Both the position numbers and the translations under genes were made by a program. A stretch of 64,000 bases of DNA from an uncultured Maribacter sp. Its GTDB lineage: Bacteria > Bacteroidota > Bacteroidia > Flavobacteriales > Flavobacteriaceae. Each line of letters begins with the position of its first letter. The first letter of the stretch is position 1. Below the pieces are notes generated by a model. The model made no database searches, was not told where the DNA came from, and worked only from the letters and a program-made list of their open reading frames with translations. The stretch lies in NCBI RefSeq assembly GCF_947496775.1, contig NZ_CANMDU010000002.1:310001-374000 (forward strand), in the 5' to 3' direction. Shown here piece after piece: positions 37,857 through 46,298 of the stretch.

Positions 37857-37954
37857 GTAAACAACCTCGGGGCAAGCCCACGAGGCACTAGAAGGAAAAT
37901 TAGCATTGATTTCGACGCAAGCTTCTAACAATATAAATCTCTATTATCGATTAA
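37857..37954 (+). repeat. Dispersed intergenic repeat, copy B
   Basis: The first 66 bases (37857-37922) match copy C at 57491-57556 with a single difference. Within it, CCTCGGGGCAAGCCC and ACGAGG fold into a hairpin with one bulged A. The less conserved tail contains TAAATCTC and ATTATCGATTAAAA. It lies between convergent genes, right after a terminator. Confidence 0.85.
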
Positions 37955-37958
37955 AAAA

Positions 37959-38948
37959 TTACTTTGCCAATTTTCTAAGGGTAACCCATTGTTTTAGCAT
38001 TTCTCTAGAATCGCAAGCTGGGTAGCCAAGTACGGTTTTGCCAGCAGCAACATCACTAACCACGCCAGAACCTGCACCAACAGTTACGCCAGAGTGTAAG
38101 GTGGTATGGTCATTTATAGAGGCACTACCACCAATAATTACCCCATCTCCTAAAGTAACAGAACCAGCTAAACCACTATGACCAGCCATAATACAAGAAC
38201 GACCCATAACGGAGTTGTGGCCTATTTGTACTAGATTATCTATTTTGCAACCATCACCGATTATGGTAGAACTAAATTTACCACGATCTACACAAGAATT
38301 AGAACCTATTTCTACTGCATTACCAATAACAACATTTCCTATTTGCGGAATTTTCACTAATCCTTTACCATCTGTACTTGGTCTAAATCCAAAACCATCA
38401 GCACCAATACTTACGTTGGTATGGATAATACAGCTATGCCCTATAATAGTACGTTCTCGAATTACGGTTCCAGACCAAATAGTACATCCGTTACCAAGAG
38501 TAGTATCGTCCATAATAGTAACATTAGGATATAAAATGGTATTATCACCAAGTATAACATTTTTACCTACATAAGTATTAGCTCCAATTTGGCACCCTTT
38601 TCCTAGAGTGGCTGTTTTATGTACTACGGCTGTTGGGTGAATATCCTCTTCAAATGCAGGTAGGCCTGGGTCAAATAATTCTAGAATTTTAGCCATAGCT
38701 AAATCTGCATTAGGAACTTTAATAAGGGCTTTGTTTTCTCCGGGTTCTAAATCTATTTTTTCATCAATTACGGCAACACTGGCATTGGAAGATGCCCAAA
38801 GTTTAGCATATTTTCTATTTCCTATAATAGTAATTTCTCCTTCTTTAGCATTTTCTAATTGCTCTGGTGCAGTAATAATTGCGGATGTATTGCCTAAAAT
38901 TTCTCCATTTAATTCAGAATTAATTTCTGCTACGGTGAATGATTTCAT
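37959..38948 (-). CDS. lpxD: UDP-3-O-acylglucosamine N-acyltransferase
   Basis: A 329-residue left-handed parallel beta-helix protein. An N-terminal uridine-binding domain (about 1-100) is followed by hexapeptide repeats from HPTAVVHKTATLGKGCQIG on. GADGFGFRP and DNLVQIGHNSVMGRSC mark LpxD; the His in QIGHN is the catalytic base. The C-terminus has a short helical tail. It adds a 3-hydroxyacyl chain to UDP-3-O-acyl-glucosamine in lipid A synthesis. Flavobacteria often carry more than one LpxD-like gene, and this one is not beside lpxA or lpxC, so it may be the secondary copy. Confidence 0.88.
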   Translation of the reverse strand: MKSFTVAEINSELNGEILGNTSAIITAPEQLENAKEGEITIIGNRKYAKLWASSNASVAVIDEKIDLEPGENKALIKVPNADLAMAKILELFDPGLPAFEEDIHPTAVVHKTATLGKGCQIGANTYVGKNVILGDNTILYPNVTIMDDTTLGNGCTIWSGTVIRERTIIGHSCIIHTNVSIGADGFGFRPSTDGKGLVKIPQIGNVVIGNAVEIGSNSCVDRGKFSSTIIGDGCKIDNLVQIGHNSVMGRSCIMAGHSGLAGSVTLGDGVIIGGSASINDHTTLHSGVTVGAGSGVVSDVAAGKTVLGYPACDSREMLKQWVTLRKLAK

Positions 38949-39450
38949 AATGGTTAATAGTTTATTTATTTTTTAACAATATAGGTATAATTAATTGGGA
39001 GAATCCTATATGAATTAAATTTTTGGCAAATGTAGGGATTCCGTAGAGGCTTTATATTGAGATTTGTTTTTAGGCATTGTTTCCGCTACAATAAGTAATT
39101 ATTTACTAGAATTAATTAAGCTTTACAGGTAATCTTGGATAAGGTTATCTTGTTTCTCAAATAGAGGTGAATAGGTACTTGTGACAAATGTTCTTAGGGT
39201 TTCTTTTTTCTCAATCGGTACTAATTTCAGTACCGAAGAAGTACCTTTTTGCTATTTCTGGATTAATCAGCGCTTTTCATATTTGAGAGGGGGGTAACTT
39301 TAAGGTCTAACGAGGGTACCGATATGAATTGTTTTTACCAAGTTACTTTTTTAGTATGTATAAACGATTGGTTATAATGATGAATTTTGAATATGCTTAC
39401 TTGGGAGAGCAAAGATGTAGTCTCCGTAATGTATATTTTGTCCTTAATAT
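38949..39450. other. Non-coding gap with one perfect inverted repeat
   Basis: No coding frame is convincing. TCGGTACT and AGTACCGA (39215-39222 and 39229-39236) form an 8-base perfect inverted repeat with a 6-base loop but no T tract, so it is more like an operator or RNA hairpin than a terminator. Short upstream frames that overlap the next gene are shadows. Confidence 0.45.
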
Positions 39451-39753
39451 TTACAATAGCTCACCTTGTATTAAAATAGAAGATTTTATAGACTGTTCTT
39501 TTAAATGCAAGAATTTTTTTCTTTTTTCATCTTGCTTAAAATTGTCGAAATCTTGTTGTGTGCTAAACTCTACTAAATGAATTTCATAGGGTTTTTCGAT
39601 ATTTCTTTCGATAATGGAATCTTCACTTGGTCGTATTCTTAAAGTTAACCGACCATTATATTTTAATAGGGTAGGGATTGCTATATTTTCGAATTCATTG
39701 AAAACCTTTTCTTGTCCATTTACGATGTATATTAATTGGGTTATATAAATCAT
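39451..39753 (-). CDS. DUF1330-like small protein (dimeric alpha-beta barrel)
   Basis: About 100 residues starting MIYITQLIYIVNGQEKVF. An ATG at 39783 would add a basic, unsupported leader. The pattern FNEFENIAIPTLLKYNGRLTLRIRP and PYEIHLVEFSTQQDFDNFKQDE is that of DUF1330 and related ferredoxin-like dimeric barrel proteins, with no known catalytic residue. Function is unknown. It stands downstream of two membrane-protein genes on the same strand but with a separate 70-base gap. Confidence 0.68.
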   Translation of the reverse strand: MIYITQLIYIVNGQEKVFNEFENIAIPTLLKYNGRLTLRIRPSEDSIIERNIEKPYEIHLVEFSTQQDFDNFKQDEKRKKFLHLKEQSIKSSILIQGELL

Positions 39754-39826
39754 GATTTTTCTTTTTTTGTTATACCAATTCACAGCTAACCATTAGCATA
39801 TAAAAAGTAAGATAGTTGTTTTTATC

Positions 39827-40144
39827 TTATTTTTCATTTGTCTTTATATGACGAAGAATTTTGTAGTCGAGGTAAAAGGTACCAAAAGGAATAAGGCATG
39901 CTATAAGGAATTGCCAAGTTATTTTTTTAAAACTCCATTGTTTTTCTACACTAACACTTAAAGCATTTAGAATATAAAAAATAAATAATGCTCCATGAAT
40001 TGGCCCCATACTTTTAGTTAGTGAAGGATTATGGTAATAATGTTTTAATGGAGCGGCTATAAAAACTAGAATAATTAAAGAAATACCCTCTAGAAAACCA
40101 AAAAGGCGTAAACGACCTACGGATGATGAAAAATATTTTATCAT
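39827..40144 (-). CDS. DUF3817 family membrane protein
   Basis: A 105-residue protein with three membrane spans. LRLFGFLEGISLIILVFIAAPLK and MGPIHGALFIFYIL match the DUF3817 signatures (Gly-Glu-Gly-x-Ser, Pro-Leu-Lys, His-Gly). Family function is unknown. It starts 2 bases after the upstream membrane-protein gene, so the two form an operon likely controlled by the TetR encoded at 40685. Confidence 0.85.
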   Translation of the reverse strand: MIKYFSSSVGRLRLFGFLEGISLIILVFIAAPLKHYYHNPSLTKSMGPIHGALFIFYILNALSVSVEKQWSFKKITWQFLIACLIPFGTFYLDYKILRHIKTNEK

Positions 40145-40146
40145 AA

Positions 40147-40611
40147 TTAAAAAACTCTATAAATTGGTCTACTAGCAAAAGGAGAAAAAGGCCATGGAAT
40201 GGCAATTAAAATGATAAAAAGCGCAACGCAAAACCACACCAGCGTGGTTTTAAACTTTTCTTTGTCCGTTAATTTCCTTTTAGCTAATGCGGAACCAATG
40301 GTTAAAACAATAATAGCTATGAACATTAGGCCCATATGAATGAGGCCATAAAATACTGCGTCAAAGTTTAATATGCTAGTTTTAGTATTAGACCAAAAAC
40401 TCTTTACTACAGGACTTTGAAAATAGAGAATCATACCCAACATTAATTGAATATGGGCAATCGTCGCTGTCCAATGCCTAAAACTATTGTCGGTTTTGGA
40501 GTAGGTTTTTTTATAAGTATACCCTATGTATACTCTATATATAGAATACAATAAGAAAGTAAGTACAAGCCAACGAATTATGGAATGTAAAACTAATATA
40601 GTAGAATACAT
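40147..40611 (-). CDS. Four-span conserved membrane protein
   Basis: About 154 residues starting MYSTILVLHSIIRWLVL; the TTG at 40638 is a poorer start because it would begin beside the promoter -7 box. Four membrane spans are seen. RHWTATIAHIQLMLGMILYF holds two conserved His residues, and His also occurs in LHSIIRW and LIHMGLM. This looks like a small family common in Bacteroidota, perhaps a cytochrome b561-like or CopD-like helix bundle, but haem binding is not shown. It heads the two-gene unit with DUF3817 under a TetR operator. Confidence 0.75.
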   Translation of the reverse strand: MYSTILVLHSIIRWLVLTFLLYSIYRVYIGYTYKKTYSKTDNSFRHWTATIAHIQLMLGMILYFQSPVVKSFWSNTKTSILNFDAVFYGLIHMGLMFIAIIVLTIGSALAKRKLTDKEKFKTTLVWFCVALFIILIAIPWPFSPFASRPIYRVF

Positions 40612-40647
40612 TTTCAGACTTTTTTTGATGATTAACAAAATTAAACT

Positions 40648-40673
40648 AAAAACATACTACTTAGTATGTTTTT
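40648..40673. promoter_or_regulatory. TetR operator (12-base arms) before the membrane-protein operon
   Basis: AAAAACATACTA and TAGTATGTTTTT form a perfect inverted repeat with a CT spacer. It lies directly upstream of a minus-strand -7 box TAATTTTG (40636-40643), between the TetR gene and its likely target. The core TACTA-N2-TAGTA recurs at 41282-41293. Confidence 0.8.
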
Positions 40674-40684
40674 AAATAAAAAAA

Positions 40685-41275
40685 TTATTGTAAAGTATGT
40701 AAATAGGTTTTGAGTTGATTTAAATAGGGGAGGTATGCTTTTTTAGTATTCTCTAATTTTCCAAAATTTCGTATACCCCAATAACCAGAAATTACGAATA
40801 CGGTTACGTGTTTTGCATTTACATCCTTGCGAACAAATGCATTTTCCTTTCCTTTTTCAATCAAGGAAGTCATACTTTGTATCCACAGTTTGGTTATTTC
40901 CTTTAAAGCTCTTCCAAAATCTACATTCCAAGGAGTCATTTCTTGCGTAAAGTTTGAAGTTGGGCAACCATATTCAACTTTTAAAAATTCGGTTTTCATT
41001 AAGAGGTTTTCCATTAAGGTGTAAATAGCATCTAACGGATTTTCTATAGTATATAGTGGGTCTATAAAACTTTCAGTAAGGGAGGGTTTTAGAATTTCGT
41101 TGATAATTGCAAGTCCCATTTCGTCTTTTGTCTTAAAATGATAATAAAAGGCACCTTTTGTTACTTGCGTTGTGGCAATAATTTCATCAATACTTGTTGT
41201 TTGGTAGCCTTTCGTATAAATCAGTTTAAACGCTTTGTGTAAAATGCTAAGTCGTGTAGTTTCTGCTTTTTTCAT
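40685..41275 (-). CDS. TetR/AcrR-family repressor (second of three)
   Basis: A 196-residue protein. The HTH spans ILHKAFKLIYTKGYQTTSIDEI to VTKGAFYYHFKTKDEMGLAI, a textbook TetR N-terminus. The C-terminal domain has YGCPTSNFTQEM, a segment seen in the TetR_C subgroup near YcdC/NemR-like proteins; its Cys could sense electrophiles, which is inference. It is followed on the same strand by two membrane-protein genes, and matched palindromes sit before it and before them. Confidence 0.9.
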   Translation of the reverse strand: MKKAETTRLSILHKAFKLIYTKGYQTTSIDEIIATTQVTKGAFYYHFKTKDEMGLAIINEILKPSLTESFIDPLYTIENPLDAIYTLMENLLMKTEFLKVEYGCPTSNFTQEMTPWNVDFGRALKEITKLWIQSMTSLIEKGKENAFVRKDVNAKHVTVFVISGYWGIRNFGKLENTKKAYLPYLNQLKTYLHTLQ

Positions 41276-41281
41276 AAAAGG

Positions 41282-41293
41282 TACTATATAGTA
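41282..41293. promoter_or_regulatory. TetR operator upstream of its own gene
   Basis: TACTATATAGTA is a perfect palindrome 6 bases before the TetR ATG. It keeps the core TACTA-N2-TAGTA of the site at 40648-40673, so the repressor probably controls itself as well. Confidence 0.65.
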
Positions 41294-41353
41294 TTTTTAC
41301 AAAGAAAAGATAAAATGATTGGGTTCCAAAATTCGGATAGCTTCGACTATTAT

Positions 41354-42316
41354 TTACCATTCCACGTTCGGGAAATGGGCAATATTTTTTTGCGCATTAA
41401 AATCATGAGCTGGTATAACTTTTAAATTGGGCTTCTCTTTTATTAGGTGATGTATCATTACAATAGTCTTTTTAATGTTCTCTCTATCCCCATCTACTTT
41501 TCTTCTTGGAATAGCATGCTTTTCTGATGGACCATTAAAGGCTTCTACTGCCCAAGTTAAGTCGCCAGTAAAGAAGTAGCGCTTACCCGATTTTAGGTTA
41601 ACGAACATTCCTAAAGAACCTTTGGTGTGTCCTGGTAGTTTTACTAGAACTACAGTTCCATCATTGAAAACATCATAACTTTCTTTAAATATTTCGTATT
41701 CCGTTGTGCTAAAATCTAGAAACTTCCATTTTATAAAATCCGCATTATATTGTTCTTTGATAAATGCAGGAGGAGTTGCTCCCTTGCTAATAGCATGGTT
41801 GTATTCTTCTCTTGTTGTCCAAACCGTAGCGTTTGGAAAATCTTTTATTCCACTAGCATGATCAAAGTGAAGATGACTAGGTATAATAAAATCAATAGAA
41901 TCTGGATTGAATTTATTAGTAACTAACATCTCTTTCATGGATTTTAGTTTTGTAAACTTAAAAAGTTGACGGTCTATAAAAGAAAAATTATCATGAAACT
42001 GTTCTTTTATTTCACTACCCAAACCAGTATCAAACGCAAATGTTCCCTTTGGATGTTGAATCAATACAGAAACATGTGACAACTTACGTGTTTTAAATAA
42101 ATTTCCTCCTCTATACACAAATGCTTCCGGGGTTTTTGCAAAACCAGTTTCAATGATGGATAGAGAAAATGTAACTTCTTGGTTTATGGGGTAGCTTTTT
42201 TTTGAAAATTTGGGAGTTGTATATGTACTAACATCAATCGTAGTCTTACAAGATAAAATGAAAAAGAGAATACTAGCTACTAATAAGACCGACGATATGA
42301 TTTTAAATTTCTTCAT
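41354..42316 (-). CDS. MBL-fold metallo-hydrolase lipoprotein (lactonase-like)
   Basis: A 320-residue protein with a lipoprotein signal ending in FFILSCKTT. HLHFDHASG is the metallo-beta-lactamase HxHxDH metal motif. LPGHTKGSLGMFV adds the third-position His, TGDLTW the bridging Asp, and PAHDFNAQ the last His. The order and spacing fit quorum-quenching lactonase and related families. It should be tethered in the envelope. The substrate cannot be assigned. It lies 63 bases after a Crp/Fnr-type gene on the same strand. Confidence 0.85.
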   Translation of the reverse strand: MKKFKIISSVLLVASILFFILSCKTTIDVSTYTTPKFSKKSYPINQEVTFSLSIIETGFAKTPEAFVYRGGNLFKTRKLSHVSVLIQHPKGTFAFDTGLGSEIKEQFHDNFSFIDRQLFKFTKLKSMKEMLVTNKFNPDSIDFIIPSHLHFDHASGIKDFPNATVWTTREEYNHAISKGATPPAFIKEQYNADFIKWKFLDFSTTEYEIFKESYDVFNDGTVVLVKLPGHTKGSLGMFVNLKSGKRYFFTGDLTWAVEAFNGPSEKHAIPRRKVDGDRENIKKTIVMIHHLIKEKPNLKVIPAHDFNAQKNIAHFPNVEW

Positions 42317-42379
42317 TATTCTTTAGGTTTATCAAAACACAAAAGAACGCCATGAGGATTTTTTTTGCATTACCATTTG

Positions 42380-42955
42380 TTAAGAAATGAATATTTCTTT
42401 TTTTATTCTACTTAATGATTCTGGAGTAATACCTAAAAAAGTAGCAATCATATGTTGTGGAACTCTTTGAACAATTTTTGTCTCGTAATTTTTAATGAAT
42501 TCTAGGTATTTTTCTTTTGCATTTTTGGTTTGCATAGTCAGTGTTCTATCAAGAACACATAAATAGTTTTTTTCTGCTAATATTCGCCCAAGTTTTTCAA
42601 ACTTCGAAGATTCTTGGTATAAAATATTAAGTTTTTTATAGGATAACTCATATACTATACTATGTTCAATTACCTCTAAAGTTTCGAACGAGGGTGCCTG
42701 ACTAATAAAACTTGAAAAAGTAGATATGAATTGCGTATCGCAAGCAAAGTAGGTGTTCATTTCTTTTCCGTCCTGTAAATGATACGTTCTTAGTAGGCCA
42801 TTTTCTATGAAGTATAAATTTTGAGCAATGCTTCCTTCATTAATTATTACGGTTTTCGCATTATACTCTTTTCTGTTTAGTTTAGTGTAAAAATCTTGCC
42901 ATTCCTCTTTTGTTAACCCTATTAATTTGTTTAAAATTTGATACAGTTCGTTCAT
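42380..42955 (-). CDS. Crp/Fnr-family transcriptional regulator
   Basis: A 191-residue protein. The N-terminal cyclic-nucleotide-like barrel shows INEGSIAQNLYFIENGLLRTYHLQ. The C-terminal winged helix has VPQHMIATFLGITPESLSRIKKE as the recognition helix. It lacks Fnr-type cysteines, so no iron-sulfur cluster is expected. This short version with weak nucleotide-binding residues is common in Bacteroidota; the ligand is unknown. It lies between a DUF2200 gene (16-base gap) and the MBL hydrolase. Confidence 0.9.
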   Translation of the reverse strand: MNELYQILNKLIGLTKEEWQDFYTKLNRKEYNAKTVIINEGSIAQNLYFIENGLLRTYHLQDGKEMNTYFACDTQFISTFSSFISQAPSFETLEVIEHSIVYELSYKKLNILYQESSKFEKLGRILAEKNYLCVLDRTLTMQTKNAKEKYLEFIKNYETKIVQRVPQHMIATFLGITPESLSRIKKEIFIS

Positions 42956-42971
42956 TTTTATAGTAGATGGT

Positions 42972-43349
42972 TTATTTCTTTTCTTCTCGCAATATTTTAT
43001 TCATTTTACGACCTTTTGCCAATTCATCAATTAGCTTTTCCATTTGCCTACATTCCTTATACAGTTTAAATTCATCTTCTATTTCTTCAATTTTATAACC
43101 GCAAACCACCCCTTTAATTAAATGTGCATTAGGATGTATATTGGCTTTTTCGAAAAAAGTTTTAAAAGTTACTTTCTCTTTAATAAGCTCTTGTAATTTG
43201 TTTTCATTAAAACCAGTAAACCATTCTATTATTTGGTGAAACTCTTCTTTTGTTCTCCCATTTTTCTCTAACCTGTTTAAATAAAGTGGATAAATAGATG
43301 CAAATATCATATTCCCTATTTTTTCATTTTTCTCTGCTGTTACTTTCAT
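42972..43349 (-). CDS. DUF2200 family protein
   Basis: A 125-residue protein that matches DUF2200 throughout: IYPLYLNRLEKNGRTKEEFH, IIEWFTGFNENKLQ, PNAHLIKGVVCGYKIEEIED and LIDELAKGRKMNKILR. No signal peptide or membrane span is present. Family function is unknown. It is on the same strand as, and close to, the Crp/Fnr gene, so shared transcription is likely. Confidence 0.9.
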   Translation of the reverse strand: MKVTAEKNEKIGNMIFASIYPLYLNRLEKNGRTKEEFHQIIEWFTGFNENKLQELIKEKVTFKTFFEKANIHPNAHLIKGVVCGYKIEEIEDEFKLYKECRQMEKLIDELAKGRKMNKILREEKK

Positions 43350-43461
43350 CCTTTTTGGTTTTAAATTAGTTGCTATTAATGGTTTGCTAATAAAAGCGAG
43401 GAAGTTTTTATAACCTACTTACAATAAAGTTTTTTTTCTATAAAAAACAAAAAAATGCATT

Positions 43462-44412
43462 TTATTTTTCCCATGTCATAACTACTTTTCCTCGTGTTCT
43501 CATAGATTCTATATATTTAATAGCTTCAGGAATTTGAGAGTAGGAATAAGTTTTTTCAATATGCGGTTTAATGCCCCCTTTTTCTATAAGATTGGCTAAG
43601 GTATTTAAGTCATTATAATTGGCTTTAGCAGTAAATTGTGTTAAAGGAAATTTACTAAAACCAGCATTTATCAGTACAGAAAACATATGTTTCATGGTTG
43701 TAAAACCTACCATAATACCACGTTTCCCCATTCTTTTGTAATCGGAAAACTTAAGATTGCCATTTGTATCCAATACCAAATCATACTTTCCGTTATGTTG
43801 GTGAATATTTACTTTATCATAAGCAACGACTTTGTCAGCGCCAATAGATTTTACAAAATCAATATTTTTGTTGGAACATATAGCTGTTATATGAGCACCA
43901 TAAACTTTTGCAATTTGTACTGCAAAATGGCCAACTCCTCCAGAAGAGCCATTAATTAGCACTGTTTCTCCCTTTTTTAGCTTTCCATATGTTAATAAAC
44001 TTTGCCATGCTGTTAAACCGGCAAGTGGTACACATGCCATATCGTTATATGTTGTTCCTTCAGGCATTAGCCCGCAAACATGTTCAGGAGCACAAATATA
44101 CTGAGCAAATGCTCCTTCTCCGAGCATTTCTCCAAAAACACGATCACCAACCTTAAAATTTGTAATATCTGTCCCTACTTCTTGAACAATGCCAGAAAAG
44201 TCAGCTCCAAGAACTTTATTTTTTGGTTTAAACAGACCGAAAGTAAATCTAGAAAAAAAAGGTTTTCCTCTTAAAATATGCCAGTCAGCAGGATTTGCAG
44301 AATTTGCTTTGACTTTAATTAATACATGTTTTTTTTTCAATATTGGTTGTTCAATTTCTTCTAAACCAAGCACTTCAGGACCTCCGTATATATGTTTTGT
44401 TATAGCTTTCAT
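43462..44412 (-). CDS. NAD(P)-dependent zinc-independent alcohol dehydrogenase / quinone reductase
   Basis: A 316-residue medium-chain dehydrogenase. The N-terminal GroES-like fold has ANPADWHILRG and GADFSGIVQEVG; the cofactor domain has GSSGGVGHFAVQIAKVYG. The usual zinc ligands are absent, as in quinone oxidoreductases. Such enzymes reduce quinones or enones with NADPH. It stands alone with a long gap upstream. Confidence 0.9.
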   Translation of the reverse strand: MKAITKHIYGGPEVLGLEEIEQPILKKKHVLIKVKANSANPADWHILRGKPFFSRFTFGLFKPKNKVLGADFSGIVQEVGTDITNFKVGDRVFGEMLGEGAFAQYICAPEHVCGLMPEGTTYNDMACVPLAGLTAWQSLLTYGKLKKGETVLINGSSGGVGHFAVQIAKVYGAHITAICSNKNIDFVKSIGADKVVAYDKVNIHQHNGKYDLVLDTNGNLKFSDYKRMGKRGIMVGFTTMKHMFSVLINAGFSKFPLTQFTAKANYNDLNTLANLIEKGGIKPHIEKTYSYSQIPEAIKYIESMRTRGKVVMTWEK

Positions 44413-44884
44413 CGTAAGTTAAAAATTATGTTATGCCTTTTAGTGATTCTTTATTTAATTTGTACGATAGTCACAACTTCAAATTGTTTAACTACTTTAG
44501 ATTCATTATGATCGTATCCTGCATTTATGCGCTACCGAATCCGCTATGGATAAAAAGAATTACAGACTTTGATACATCGTCATCTTTTATAGTAATTCAT
44601 TGTTCTATTTCTTCAGTAAAAACAAATTTGTTTTCATTGGTAGATTTGTTTTGGGCTATTGAAAAAAAATGTAATCAATAAAGTCAGGAAGATTGAACAT
44701 GCTATTTTCATAGGAACGTAATATTATGCCACAAGAATAAGACGCTAAAGGAGCTAAATTGTTACTAAAGAGCTATATATTAAACTATAAATAAGATTTG
44801 GGGAACTAATACTTTTGTAACTAGATTAAAGCTAGTAGAGCATTATACAAACTCTTGTCTTTTGTTGTTATAAATATTTTGTTT
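44413..44884. other. Long gap with no convincing gene
   Basis: A plus-strand frame (44433-44681) has no family signs and poor composition. On the minus strand, short broken stretches such as YDHNESKVVKQFEVVTIVQ look coding and could be remains of a small gene, but no family is recognised. No terminator is clear. Confidence 0.35.
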
Positions 44885-45562
44885 CTATGTTGGTTCTTCG
44901 TTTAGCTCTTCAATAGTCCGATCTAAGTCCTGCAATATACTAGTATATTGTTTAGCATTCATTTTAACGATAAATGGCATAGCAAAAATCATAATCATCA
45001 GAAATAGTGCAAAGTATGATTCAAAAATATATGATCCATTAGATGAAAAATTCATATTACTAATCCCTCCAATTTTCATCAATGTATCAATCTCAATTAG
45101 GACGAATATAGCAATCAATGATATTGTACCTATCCAATTGCCTTTTTTTGTTATAGTTTTAAAATAGGTTTTAACATTTATTAGTGATTCCTTCAACGTA
45201 CCAGTATTGTATGAGTACTTAGTAAAATTTAAATTTCTTTTTAAACTTATTAGTACGTAAATAATAAATGCTTCCATAAGGCATGGAATAAGATACGCCC
45301 CACCAAGTCTTGAATTTGTTTTAGACAGTAGTCCAAGACTATCACGATATATGAGAAATAGTATAACAAATAACATGAAGATAGCAATACTCATATAAAC
45401 ATTAAAGTCATGCTTGTGTTTTCTTTCTAATTTGCTAATAATTCCGTTTCCTTTTTTTGTAATTATTTCTAGAATGTGTTCTTTTGCTAAATTCTTATCT
45501 ATTAATTTTTCTTCAGCAAGAATACTCCATATTTTTTTTAATTCAACTGTTTCCATTTTCAA
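44885..45562 (-). CDS. Four-span membrane protein, probable anti-sigma partner
   Basis: A 225-residue protein. A cytoplasmic N-terminal part of about 55 residues (KKIWSILAEEKLIDKNLAKEHIL) precedes two pairs of membrane spans (about 55-110 and 140-205), then a short acidic tail. Its ATG lies within the end of the ECF sigma gene (20-base overlap), so translation is coupled. Position and layout suggest that it holds the sigma factor at the membrane, although no classical zinc-binding anti-sigma motif (H-x3-C-x2-C) is seen. Confidence 0.7.
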   Translation of the reverse strand: MKMETVELKKIWSILAEEKLIDKNLAKEHILEIITKKGNGIISKLERKHKHDFNVYMSIAIFMLFVILFLIYRDSLGLLSKTNSRLGGAYLIPCLMEAFIIYVLISLKRNLNFTKYSYNTGTLKESLINVKTYFKTITKKGNWIGTISLIAIFVLIEIDTLMKIGGISNMNFSSNGSYIFESYFALFLMIMIFAMPFIVKMNAKQYTSILQDLDRTIEELNEEPT

Positions 45563-46031
45563 ATGATTTTAAAATTTTAGATTTAATTCTTTTTATTTTA
45601 ACCCCTGTATTGTTTTTTGAGATACCAATAATCTCAGAAATTTCTTCATAACTATATTCATCTAGATACAATGTAATTATGGCTTTATCGACATTAGATA
45701 GTTTACTGATGGCCTCATATAGTTTTTCTTGATTACTACAATTTGTATCGTCGTTATTGGGTAAGTTATGTAGATTACTGTCGAATAATTTTACTTGCGT
45801 TACTTGCTTTTTTTCTTTTTTAGTTATATTAATTGCTGCATTAACACAGACGCGATACATCCATGTAGAAAACTTAGAAGTATTATTAAAACTGGGAAAT
45901 GCCTTCCATAATTGAATGATAAGTTCTTGGTGATAATCTTCTTTTTCAAGCCTATCTCTAAAATATATATTACATATTTTATGAACTATTCCTTGATTTT
46001 CATATAACAGCTCGGTAAACTTGTCTTTCAT
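45543..46031 (-). CDS. ECF RNA polymerase sigma factor
   Basis: A 162-residue sigma-70 family protein of normal ECF length. Region 2 reads FRDRLEKEDYHQELIIQLWKA and FSTWMYRVCVNAAINI. Region 4 reads LSNVDKAIITLYLDEYSYEEI, followed by IGISKNNTGVKIKRIK as the -35 recognition helix. It overlaps the downstream membrane-protein gene by 20 bases, a typical sigma/anti-sigma pair. It differs from the two Cys-tail sigma factors elsewhere in this window. Confidence 0.93.
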   Translation of the reverse strand: MKDKFTELLYENQGIVHKICNIYFRDRLEKEDYHQELIIQLWKAFPSFNNTSKFSTWMYRVCVNAAINITKKEKKQVTQVKLFDSNLHNLPNNDDTNCSNQEKLYEAISKLSNVDKAIITLYLDEYSYEEISEIIGISKNNTGVKIKRIKSKILKSFENGNS

Positions 46032-46298
46032 AAATTGTGAACATTTTTATACCCTATTAGACAAATATTAAGTGTTAGAAATTACAGATTCGAAAACTAT
46101 TTTTAAAAAAAATAGAAAAAGTGCTAGTTAGAAAGAAAAAAAGAAATAATTAAAGTATTGAATATTGGAACCTAAAATAATATTGTTTCTAGTTAAAAAG
46201 GAATTTATATGTTTTTTACTCAAATTCTTTGTCAGCGAATAATTTTTCTTCACCAATTGTCACACTTCGTATCTTTTCCATGTCTAATTAACAGAGAT

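Noticed and set aside
39329-39580. Plus-strand 83-codon frame over the DUF1330-like gene
   Set aside because: It lies mostly opposite a recognised gene and has unlikely composition (Cys and Phe rich).
44433-44681. Plus-strand 82-codon frame in a gap
   Set aside because: No family signs and many rare residues in odd order; the opposite strand has better but broken coding-like pieces.
46209-46298. N-terminal extension of sigma paralog 2
   Set aside because: The extra 30 residues have no match in the paralog at 35672; the ATG at 46299 gives the same start pattern.
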